Shown here in pieces: positions 6,496 through 13,100 of a stretch of DNA of 15,027 bases; within the stretch, counting starts at the first letter, position 1; each line of letters starts with the position of its first letter. The notes under the pieces were generated by a model, which was given only the letters and a program-made list of their open reading frames with translations, had not been told where the DNA came from and searched no databases. This DNA is from an uncultured Muribaculaceae bacterium. GTDB lineage: Bacteria; Bacteroidota; Bacteroidia; Bacteroidales; Muribaculaceae. The stretch covers positions 1-15,027 of the forward strand of contig CAJTYC010000065.1 in NCBI GenBank assembly GCA_910584185.1. Reading direction: 5' to 3'. A program made the position numbers and the translations under genes.

Positions 6496-7950
6496 ATGAA
6501 AATCACAGAACTCAAACCTGCCCTTGTGTGGCAGATTTTCGATGAGATTACCAAGGTGCCCCGTCCCACTCATCATCTCGACAAGATGAAGGCTTTTCTT
6601 GTGGACTGGGCGAAACGTCATAATATAGAATATGCCACCGACGAGGTTGGCAATGTGATGATGCGAGTGCCAGCCACTCCTGGCCATGAGAATGCCCCGA
6701 CGGTGATTCTGCAGGGACATCAGGACATGGTGGCTGAGAAGTTGCCGGAAGTGCAGCATGATTTCCTCAACGACCCTATCCAGACAGTCGTTGATGGCGA
6801 GTGGGTGCGTGCCAAGGGTACGACTCTCGGAGCTGACAACGGTCTCGGTTGCGCCACTGCAATGGCATGCCTCATAGACCCTGATCTCGTGCATGGCCCG
6901 CTCGAGGCTCTTCTCACTGTAGATGAGGAGCAAGGTCTTATAGGTGCCAACGGTTTGCAGCCGGGCTTCGTGACCGGCAAGATTCTCCTCAATCTCGACT
7001 CTGAGGAGATGGGACACCTTGTGATCGGTTGCGCCGGCGGCAAGGTGACTGTATGCTCTCTGCCCATCACTAAGCAGAAGGCCCCCGACGGTGTCTTCTA
7101 TGAGGTGCGCCTCGGTGGCCTTAAGGGTGGACACTCCGGCATGGAGATTAATCTTGGCCGCGCTAATGCCAACCAGCAGCTGGCTCGTTTCCTTTGGGAG
7201 GCTGACCGCATATCTCCGCTCGAACTCTCTTATATCTATGGGGGAGGACTCGCCAATGCGATACCTCGCGATGCCATGGCCGTGGTCTGCGTGAGCCGTG
7301 ATGATGCGGAGGCCTTCACCGGTTATGCCGCCGATTTCAGCAATATGCTCCATGCTGAGTTCGAGGGTGCTGAAAATCCTGACTTTAAGTTTGAAGTGCG
7401 CGAATGCAAGCCTCAGACTGAAATAATCGAATCCGAGCTTGCTCACAATCTCATTGCCGCACTTTTTGCATGTCCCAATGGCGTGCAATCCATGTCGGTC
7501 AGCATACCCGGTCTTGTGGAGACTTCATGCAACCTTGCATCTGTCAAGATGCTGCAAGATAATACAATCGAAATCACGGTGCATCAGCGTTCGTCGGTCG
7601 ACTCACGCCGTGACGAGATTGCCGACCGCATTTCCGCACTTTTCGGCATGATAGGTGCAGATGTCAATTTTGATGATGCTTATGTGGGTTGGCGTCCCAA
7701 CACTGACTCTCATGTGCTAAAGGTTGCCGAGGAGAGTTACCGCCACCTGTTTGGCAAGGACCCGGAAATAGAGGCCCTTCATGCCGGACTCGAGACAGGA
7801 CTTTTCCTCGAGAAGATGCCCGACCTCGACATGGTGAGCTTCGGCCCGACTCTCAAGGATATTCACTCGCCCGGCGAAAAGGCCAACATCAAGAGTGTGC
7901 AGGAGTTTTACGAACTCCTCGCCGAGATGCTCCGCCGCCTCGCGCAGTAA
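6496..7950 (+). CDS. pepD: Aminoacyl-histidine dipeptidase (PepD, M20 family), copy 2
   Basis: The protein has 484 residues and is collinear with copy 1. The metal and catalytic set is complete: H75 and D77 in GHQDMVAE, D114, E144 and E145 in DEEQG, D168 in NLDSE, and H457 in IHSPGE. Differences close to the active site (HQDMV for HMDMV, EEQGLIG for EEIGLEG) suggest a different dipeptide preference, which is inference. It is cytosolic, with no signal. It lies 27 bases after the muramidase gene and is followed 27 bases on by a strong terminator, so it is the last gene of the operon. A long open frame antisense to it is a shadow, as copy 1 has a homologous one. Confidence 0.92.
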   Translation: MKITELKPALVWQIFDEITKVPRPTHHLDKMKAFLVDWAKRHNIEYATDEVGNVMMRVPATPGHENAPTVILQGHQDMVAEKLPEVQHDFLNDPIQTVVDGEWVRAKGTTLGADNGLGCATAMACLIDPDLVHGPLEALLTVDEEQGLIGANGLQPGFVTGKILLNLDSEEMGHLVIGCAGGKVTVCSLPITKQKAPDGVFYEVRLGGLKGGHSGMEINLGRANANQQLARFLWEADRISPLELSYIYGGGLANAIPRDAMAVVCVSRDDAEAFTGYAADFSNMLHAEFEGAENPDFKFEVRECKPQTEIIESELAHNLIAALFACPNGVQSMSVSIPGLVETSCNLASVKMLQDNTIEITVHQRSSVDSRRDEIADRISALFGMIGADVNFDDAYVGWRPNTDSHVLKVAEESYRHLFGKDPEIEALHAGLETGLFLEKMPDLDMVSFGPTLKDIHSPGEKANIKSVQEFYELLAEMLRRLAQ

Positions 7951-7977
7951 ACCCAACTCAGTACTGATTCGCACATT

Positions 7978-8016
7978 AAAAGTTCGCCCCTGATAATGCA
8001 TCAGGGGCGAACTTTT
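7978..8016 (+). terminator. Rho-independent terminator after pepD copy 2
   Basis: A perfect 17-bp stem (7978-7994 with 8000-8016) with a 5-base loop AATGC. The core is GTTCGCCCCTGAT, and A/T ends give a run of five T at 8013-8017. The A-tract on the other side makes it potentially bidirectional. Confidence 0.92.
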
Positions 8017-8059
8017 TATATTATTGGCGGGTTATAGTTGTAATAAAAATGATTTACGG

Positions 8060-8713
8060 ATGCTCGATTTTCTATCCATAGGTGTATTTATCGACGGCGG
8101 CTATTACGCCAAGATCAACCGTGCCCTTAAAGCTCGCGACCGCAGCATTATAAGGGTCAGTTCTCTGTTTGAATATATTACTTCCGAACTCGCCATGCAG
8201 GAGGGTCTCAATATCTCTGATTGCCAAATCACTGAAGCACATTATTTCAGAGGACGCTTCAGGGTGAAGGAGGCTTTCGACAAGAACCTTCTATATAATG
8301 AGAGGAAATTCGAGGATACGCTTATCGAAAACGACGTGGTGTTTCATTACAAGCACTTGCGCGAGGTGGAACGTGACGGTCACACTGAAGTGCTCGAGAA
8401 GGGCGTGGATGTCTGGTTCGCGCTCGAGGCCTATGAGCTCGCCACTTTCCGGCATTTCGACTATGTGGTGCTGATCACCGGCGATGCCGACCATCAGATG
8501 CTCATCCGCAAACTTAAAGCCTTGAAGACCAAGACGGTGCTTATAACATGGAACATTACCGACGATGAAAATGTCTCGCCGATGCTGCGCCATGAAGTGG
8601 GCCAGCATTGGGACATGTCGCTCATCGCCGACAACAATCCGCAGCTCAAGCGCCTGCTGCTCTATCGTCTGCGTGACCATTATGAGGCTTCCGACTCTCA
8701 CGATGCGCGTTGA
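8060..8713 (+). CDS. NYN-domain (PIN-like) protein, putative ribonuclease
   Basis: The protein has 217 residues from the ATG at 8060. An earlier TTG at 8024 is in frame but sits at the foot of the terminator and adds an unrelated stretch, so I reject it. The NYN/LabA-like fold is shown by GVFIDGGYY (Asp12), KGVDVWFALEAYELA (Asp117) and VVLITGDADHQMLIRKLKA (Asp142, Asp144), the acidic residues that bind a metal in this nuclease superfamily. After the domain, ITWNITDDENVSPMLRHEVGQHWDM and a basic helical tail follow. It is cytosolic, likely acting on RNA; the target is unknown. It stands alone between two hairpins, with no clear consensus promoter upstream. Confidence 0.8.
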   Translation: MLDFLSIGVFIDGGYYAKINRALKARDRSIIRVSSLFEYITSELAMQEGLNISDCQITEAHYFRGRFRVKEAFDKNLLYNERKFEDTLIENDVVFHYKHLREVERDGHTEVLEKGVDVWFALEAYELATFRHFDYVVLITGDADHQMLIRKLKALKTKTVLITWNITDDENVSPMLRHEVGQHWDMSLIADNNPQLKRLLLYRLRDHYEASDSHDAR

Positions 8714-8781
8714 TTGGAGTTTGGCCGATAGTCTACATTTGGCTGATTGCCTGCAATCTATGCATACAAAAGCTGAAATAG

Positions 8782-8789
8782 TTAATTTG
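8782..8789 (+). promoter_or_regulatory. Possible -7 box before the small lipoprotein gene
   Basis: TTAATTTG differs from TAnnTTTG at one position and lies 30 bases before the lipoprotein ATG, a plausible distance. No convincing -33 element. Confidence 0.3.
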
Positions 8790-8818
8790 CAATATCTTAT
8801 AAAACAAAAAATATAGTT

Positions 8819-9316
8819 ATGAAAAACATCTTAAAGTCAATCGCAGCGGTAGCATTGGTGGTGCTTATGGCCGCTTGCGGACAGAAGACACCCACCGCCG
8901 AACAAGTTGCCAACAGTATTAACGCAAATAAGGATCTTACCGAAGCTGACTACACCTGCATGGTGGATTATTGCGGCGAATATGCCAAGGATGCGCAGCA
9001 ATATTTCGACATAATCAATTCGCAGCCCAACGACTCCACTGCTGAGGCCATAAAGGCTTCAGACAGTCTCGCTTCGCTCTATGAGAAGTATTCCTATATC
9101 GACCTCTTCCGCACGAAGCTCGAAAGTACCGACATAAGTGCGTTGGGCGAGAAGAATGCCAAGAAGGTCAGCGAATACGCAGCCCTCGAGGCCTTCCCGC
9201 TACCCGGCGGCGAAGAGCAGAAGATGCTCAATCCCAACGTGGAGGGCATGATAGAGCAGATGCCGGCCGAGTCAACCGAAGTGATAGCCACCGGTGCCGG
9301 CGAAGCCGTGAAGTGA
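8819..9316 (+). CDS. Small lipoprotein of unknown function
   Basis: The protein has 165 residues. MKNILKSIAAVALVVLMAAC is a classical lipoprotein signal with lipobox LMAAC and Cys20. The mature part is acidic and largely helical (TEADYTCMVDYCGEYAKDAQQYFDIINS; AEAIKASDSLASLYEKYSYIDLFRTKL). It has two further Cys at 47 and 52 and a Gly, Pro and Glu rich tail. I recognise no family. It ends 34 bases before a hairpin, and the IS4-type element begins less than 100 bases downstream. Probably monocistronic. Confidence 0.75.
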   Translation: MKNILKSIAAVALVVLMAACGQKTPTAEQVANSINANKDLTEADYTCMVDYCGEYAKDAQQYFDIINSQPNDSTAEAIKASDSLASLYEKYSYIDLFRTKLESTDISALGEKNAKKVSEYAALEAFPLPGGEEQKMLNPNVEGMIEQMPAESTEVIATGAGEAVK

Positions 9317-9350
9317 CGCAACCCGGCCATCAACCCGCAAATAAATTAAG

Positions 9351-9380
9351 AGGGGTGTATCAATATTTTGATGCACCCCT
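9351..9380 (+). terminator. Hairpin after the small lipoprotein gene
   Basis: A 13-bp stem with one G-U pair (AGGGGTGTATCAA at 9351-9363 with 9368-9380) and a 4-base loop. No T-run follows on the plus strand; on the minus strand it is followed by CTTAATTTATT. It probably ends the lipoprotein transcript and may also stop transcription coming out of the insertion sequence. Confidence 0.6.
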
Positions 9381-9413
9381 CACTCGTCAAATTATATAGA
9401 TAAAATTTTTTTC

Positions 9414-10736
9414 AATAGTTCGGTAAAAATTTAAGCAATGGCCCCCACATAGGAAGCTATCATATGGTCGATTTTATTCAAAATACGCTCATTTATGCCG
9501 TCTGGGACGGCATATTCAAGGATACGGAGAGCAAATTCTGTATCCGATATGGCATTTTTGAGTTGCCCGACCGAATTTTTCGGAAAATATCGGTCAATTT
9601 CGGTCTGCAACACGTTCCGCGCAAAAAAAGATATATTGAATGCAAAGGCCAACCGTGCCTTGTTTCTTGCCTGGGAATGATGCAGTCCGGTGAACTGCCT
9701 GCTGTCACGTATTCCGAACTCAATCTGGAAGCGACAGCGATAAATTGCCACGATGTCAGAAGCAGCCATTTCAGTATCGGTACTGAAATACACCACCCGG
9801 TTACCATTCCCCCATATCACTATCACAACGCGCACCTTGCGTTTGAGGGCGTTCGACCAGACAACTCCGCTCCAAGCCTCAATCGCTTCAGGAATGGCCG
9901 TCTTATCAAGAAACATCTTGTCTGGAGCTGCCAAGTCAACCTTCCCTGCATATTTCGGTTTCTTGCCACGTTTGACTCCTCGCTGAGCGAGCCACTGTTC
10001 GTTGGGGAGATACTTGAGTACGCAGTTGGAGGCAAAACGGCTCACGAAAGTAAACCCCATTTCAACCATGGCATCGGCGAAAGGCTTGCGGGCAAAGAAT
10101 GCATCTGCTACGAGAGTCTTGGATATTATCTGGAGTTTTTCTTTGTTATCCTTTATTTTCTGAATATAAAACTCATTAATGGACAAAGTTTTACCATTCT
10201 TCTCCGGGAATGTCTGTTCGGCTCCGAGCATGACTGTGTGCTTGGTCGTAAAGTCAACGGCGGCTATCGCGGTAATCTCCAGCCCTCTCTTTGCCTGACC
10301 TGCAACTCCCGACCAATAACGCGATATTCCGGGTGTGCATTTGCCTGCTTTGGTTACGTGCGCCGGGTCAATGACCACGACGCGGTGGGACGCTTCAGGC
10401 AACTCATGGAGAGCAACCTCATCGTTGATGCCTATCCAGTCAACTTCCTTGGAGAAGTTGTTGCGGAACGTCTTTTCATTCAGAGACGAAAGTCGCTTCA
10501 ACTGAAGGAAGTTCACACGGCCTCGTATCGAAATGATGGCGATGACACAATTGTATATGAATTTGCTCAACACTTTTCCAAGTTTAATTGTTGTATTGGC
10601 AAGAATGTCTCGGAGGAGACTCTTAAACTTATTTGTGGCGACCGATGCGTTCATGATTTTTATGTTTTTGATTCATACTATAACGCTTGGCCACTACTTT
10701 TGTATGTCTACTTCTTAAAATTCTTACCGAACTATT
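9414..10736. mobile_element. IS4-superfamily insertion sequence (about 1.32 kb)
   Basis: One transposase gene lies between terminal inverted repeats: 13 perfect bases AATAGTTCGGTAA (9414-9426) and TTACCGAACTATT (10724-10736), continuing inward imperfectly for about 9 more. The flanks are A/T runs (AATTTTTTTC on the left, TATTTTTAAC on the right), similar at 7 of 10 positions. A target duplication is therefore possible but not certain, and the exact ends could be off by a few bases. Confidence 0.8.
9431..10654 (-). CDS. IS4-superfamily DDE transposase
   Basis: The protein has 407 residues and looks intact. The catalytic triad is readable: D96 in VVVIDPAHVTKAGK, D184 in TLVADAFFARKPF, and E312 in YRCRFQIEFGIRDSRQ, which is the Y-(2)-R-(3)-E type signature of the IS4 superfamily. 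GISRYWSGVAGQAKRG after the first Asp resembles the IS701/ISH3 side of the superfamily; I do not assign a family. The stop codon lies within the left inverted repeat and the start is about 70 bases inside the right end, so the gene fills the element. A 437-codon antisense frame across it is a shadow. Confidence 0.88.
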   Translation of the reverse strand: MNASVATNKFKSLLRDILANTTIKLGKVLSKFIYNCVIAIISIRGRVNFLQLKRLSSLNEKTFRNNFSKEVDWIGINDEVALHELPEASHRVVVIDPAHVTKAGKCTPGISRYWSGVAGQAKRGLEITAIAAVDFTTKHTVMLGAEQTFPEKNGKTLSINEFYIQKIKDNKEKLQIISKTLVADAFFARKPFADAMVEMGFTFVSRFASNCVLKYLPNEQWLAQRGVKRGKKPKYAGKVDLAAPDKMFLDKTAIPEAIEAWSGVVWSNALKRKVRVVIVIWGNGNRVVYFSTDTEMAASDIVAIYRCRFQIEFGIRDSRQFTGLHHSQARNKARLAFAFNISFFARNVLQTEIDRYFPKNSVGQLKNAISDTEFALRILEYAVPDGINERILNKIDHMIASYVGAIA

Positions 10737-10759
10737 TATTTTTAACAACGATTTTTTAC

Positions 10760-10864
10760 AAAATCTTGAATCTGTAATCTTTTAGGGCTGTTAGCTATTT
10801 TTAGTTGGATTTATTTTCAGTGAAATTCTCAGATTTCTTCGGTTGTGCACTCAGTGATTCAAGA
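10760..10864. repeat. Inverted repeat pair upstream of the RNA promoter
   Basis: TCTTGAATC at 10764-10772 is the exact reverse complement of GATTCAAGA at 10856-10864. The pairing extends imperfectly through the neighbouring A and T runs (AAAA at 10760-10763, TTTTT at 10866-10870). The stretch between holds no gene. It could be a hairpin, a regulator site pair or the ends of a lost small element. Confidence 0.5.
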
Positions 10865-10872
10865 ATTTTTAC

Positions 10873-10880
10873 TAACTTTG
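10873..10880 (+). promoter_or_regulatory. Bacteroidota -7 box ahead of the structured RNA candidate
   Basis: TAACTTTG matches TAnnTTTG exactly; transcription should begin near 10887. The -33 region is weak (nearest TTG at 10843-10845, too far). No other exact match lies before the ORF at 11257. Confidence 0.6.
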
Positions 10881-10886
10881 CAAATA

Positions 10887-11210
10887 GCAGACCGCCATAG
10901 CAGAAGCCCCGGTCTGGGGTAAAGCGAGGCGGGATGTTTTGAACATAATATAAAGCGTTTATCCGCGCTGATTCTTGACTCTTCGGAATTCTCGCAAAAT
11001 TTCATATTGATGTCAAGGATTGAGCAACGGTAGATGCCCGTGGATATGTAATATCATGCTTTCGGCAGAAAACCTAGGGAAAGGTATAGCCGGACACCAT
11101 TGTTGCATATACAAGCGTGGGCTTCTGCGTTGGTATCCGTCATCAATAGGGCAATGCGAGAAGCCTCGAAGAGTAGGATGGCAACAGATACAGATTCCTA
11201 CGCTTATTTC
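10887..11210 (+). ncRNA. Candidate structured non-coding RNA or long structured leader
   Basis: No convincing protein frame crosses this stretch, yet it is rich in paired segments. GCAGAAGCCC (10900-10909) pairs with GGGCTTCTGC (11119-11128), extended by CCA (10895-10897) with TGG (11131-11133). This closes a domain of about 240 bases that begins within 10 bases of the predicted transcription start. Inside it, ATTCTTGAC (10971-10979) pairs with GTCAAGGAT (11012-11020), nine pairs with one G-U. An interrupted stem joins AGCG and CGG (10923-10932) to ATCCGCGCT (10961-10969). Downstream, GTAGGA (11173-11178) and TCCTAC (11196-11201) precede GCTTATTTC, a weak terminator. It lacks RNase P, tmRNA and SRP signatures. 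The Bacteroidales-1 or a 6S-like motif are possible identities that I cannot confirm. Confidence 0.6.
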
Positions 11211-11256
11211 GTACTAATTATTATTGCCAACGAGAGGAAGACCGAGGCTATGATAT

Positions 11257-11586
11257 ATGAATACAGTAAAATTACAAAAACTAAGAGCCATAGTCGAGGA
11301 GCTTGAAGGAATGCCTTATGGTATAAATCGCAACAATAAAACATTCCCTCCCAACTTAAATCATTATAGCCGTCTTATTGACACAATTATAGATTGCCTT
11401 CTTTTAATAGAACATCCAAATATTGGAAGAATCATTGAAGAAATTTTGAGCATAAAATACAATGAATTACGAACTCTCATGACCTCCAAAAGCAAGTCTT
11501 TTGAGTTAACTGGTGTATATGATGAGATGGAATCTATATCAAATCGCATTCATATGCATCTGGGAGAATTATTAGACAAACATTAA
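11257..11586 (+). CDS. Hypothetical 109-residue protein of the AT-rich island
   Basis: The protein has 109 residues, starting MNTVKLQKLRAIVEELEGMPYG. It is mostly helical by composition, with regularly spaced Leu and Ile (LIDTIIDCLLLIEHPNIGRIIEEILSIKYNELRTLM), and has no signal peptide or membrane helix, so it is likely cytosolic. I recognise no family. Codon use is AT-rich like the protease gene after it and unlike the genes to the left. The ATG lies about 370 bases beyond the predicted start of the structured RNA with no other consensus promoter between, so the RNA may be its leader. It ends 37 bases before the protease ATG, suggesting co-transcription. Function unknown. Confidence 0.65.
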   Translation: MNTVKLQKLRAIVEELEGMPYGINRNNKTFPPNLNHYSRLIDTIIDCLLLIEHPNIGRIIEEILSIKYNELRTLMTSKSKSFELTGVYDEMESISNRIHMHLGELLDKH

Positions 11587-11623
11587 TGTGCAGCGGCAAG
11601 ATTCAACTAATAAAAATATACTT

Positions 11624-13081
11624 ATGAAAAAAAAGTGCCAACAATATCGGTTATATACAATATTATTGTTTTTTTCGATCTTTGTTCTGTCGAATGGTCA
11701 AATAACATATCAGCCAAATGTTAGAAGTCAAAATTCCAAGGTTATGGTGGAGTCAGTAGAATTATCTGACGAATCCACTATAATTCATGTTAAAGTGCCA
11801 AAAGGATTAGGTGGTTGGGGTGGATGGATTCGTTTCTCTTCCTATACCTATATTGAAGACCGTAAAAGTCAGTTTAGTAGCTGTATAAAGAGTTTAGGAG
11901 ATCATCGACTTGATACTGAATATAAAACAAAATATAAGAATTGTCCAGATTCTATTTCATTTTATCTTTATTTTGATAGACTTCCATATGGATGTGAAGA
12001 ATTTGATCTGATAGAACATAGTGAAGACGGTTTTGAATGGAATGGAATCACGATTATTAATCCATATCCATCTGTTCCGCATATGGATATGAATAAATCC
12101 ACAGCTCAGGAAATAATAGATTCTCAGAATGAAGCTATAGGTGGTATTTATGATTGCATAACAACAGAAAAGAATAAGCATAGGCTTGCTTGTATTAAAG
12201 ATAAAGAATCATATAAATTAGTTGTAATTGATAGTATCGGAACGTTACCGTATTGGCATGTTGGAGATGTAAAGGCAATTTTAGAACCTAGTGCTTCAGA
12301 TAATTTATTTAAAGCGATTTGGTATATGCAAAACAAAACGCAGAGTAATAATTGCTTTATCACATTTGGAAGAACAAATATGTCTGTTTTATTGGACGCA
12401 AAGGAATATAATTATCTTAAAATGTATCCTAAAGCATCCAATGAGATTGATGATAAAGCCCATTTCAAAGAAGAATGGTCGGGTACAGGGTTCGCACTTA
12501 AAAACGGATTTGTTGTTACGAATTATCATGTGGTTGAAGGGGCCAAACATATTACCATTCAAGGTATGGAAGCTCCAAATAAATCCTTTGATGCGATTGT
12601 TATCGGTACTGATAAAATCAACGATCTTGCATTATTGAAAATCAATGACTCCTCCTTTCGTGGTTTTTCGGGAATACCCTATTCGATTTCGAATGAAATT
12701 TCCGAAGTTGGAGAAGAAATCTTTGTGTTGGGATATCCTTTAACTTCAACGATGGGAGAAGAAATCAAATTGACAACGGGAGTAATAAGTTCTAGAACTG
12801 GATTTCAAGGAGACGTGACTAATTATCAAATTTCAGCACCGATACAACCGGGTAATAGTGGAGGTCCGATGTTTGATGATAAGGGTAATCTTGTTGGAAT
12901 AGTTTGTGCAAAATATAAAGGAGCAGAAAATGTCGGATATGCTATTAAACCGTCTTATCTTTTCAACCTAATAGAAAGTGCTGCAAATCTTAATATTGTA
13001 CCAAAAGGCACAGAACTCAAAGGTCTTTCTCTCAAGAATCAAGTCAAATTAATCAGAGATTATATCTTTTTAATAATCTGA
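11624..13081 (+). CDS. Secreted HtrA/trypsin-like serine protease with N-terminal Bacteroidota domains
   Basis: The protein has 485 residues from the ATG at 11624; the in-frame GTG at 11588 would bury the signal peptide, so I reject it. KKKCQQYRLYTILLFFSIFVLSNG is a Sec signal peptide without a lipobox, so the protein is periplasmic or secreted. Residues about 38-150 look like a beta-sandwich (FYLYFDRLPYGCEEFDLIE), and about 165-280 like a second domain (IGGIYDCI, HRLACIKDKESYKLVVI, LFKAIWYMQNKT) often seen in Bacteroidota extracytoplasmic proteins. The protease domain at about 293-465 has a full triad: H302 in TNYHVVEG, D334 in INDLALLKI, S412 in QPGNSGGPMF. No PDZ domain follows. The gene is distinctly AT-rich, suggesting transfer. 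The IS1634-like element begins 9 bases after the stop. Confidence 0.85.
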   Translation: MKKKCQQYRLYTILLFFSIFVLSNGQITYQPNVRSQNSKVMVESVELSDESTIIHVKVPKGLGGWGGWIRFSSYTYIEDRKSQFSSCIKSLGDHRLDTEYKTKYKNCPDSISFYLYFDRLPYGCEEFDLIEHSEDGFEWNGITIINPYPSVPHMDMNKSTAQEIIDSQNEAIGGIYDCITTEKNKHRLACIKDKESYKLVVIDSIGTLPYWHVGDVKAILEPSASDNLFKAIWYMQNKTQSNNCFITFGRTNMSVLLDAKEYNYLKMYPKASNEIDDKAHFKEEWSGTGFALKNGFVVTNYHVVEGAKHITIQGMEAPNKSFDAIVIGTDKINDLALLKINDSSFRGFSGIPYSISNEISEVGEEIFVLGYPLTSTMGEEIKLTTGVISSRTGFQGDVTNYQISAPIQPGNSGGPMFDDKGNLVGIVCAKYKGAENVGYAIKPSYLFNLIESAANLNIVPKGTELKGLSLKNQVKLIRDYIFLII

Positions 13082-13100
13082 AATTTTCTTCAAAAAGTAC

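Noticed and set aside
6487..7488. A 333-codon open frame on the minus strand
   Set aside because: It is antisense to pepD copy 2, and copy 1 has a related antisense frame at the same place, as expected from a paralogous coding strand. No recognisable domains.
8024..8059. Upstream TTG start for the NYN-domain gene
   Set aside because: It sits 7 bases after the terminator T-run and adds 12 residues without similarity to the NYN start; ATG at 8060 is better.
9464..10777. A 437-codon plus-strand frame, longer than the transposase it overlaps
   Set aside because: The opposite strand carries the D96, D184, E312 transposase framed by inverted repeats. The plus frame runs through both inverted repeats and shows no domain.
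10887..11249. RNase P RNA, tmRNA or SRP RNA
   Set aside because: No P4-type GAGGAAAGTCC motif, no tRNA-like 3' end with CCA, and no GGAAGC-type SRP tetraloop hairpin could be found.
11020..11306. Two frames of 65 and 68 codons in the RNA region
   Set aside because: They overlap each other in different frames, cross the paired segments, and have no start context or recognisable content.
11588..11623. Upstream GTG start for the protease
   Set aside because: It would place 12 polar residues before a normal signal peptide; ATG at 11624 gives a standard n-region.
11257..13081. A gasdermin-protease or other cytosolic abortive defence pair
   Set aside because: The partner is too short and lacks gasdermin features, and the protease has a clear export signal.
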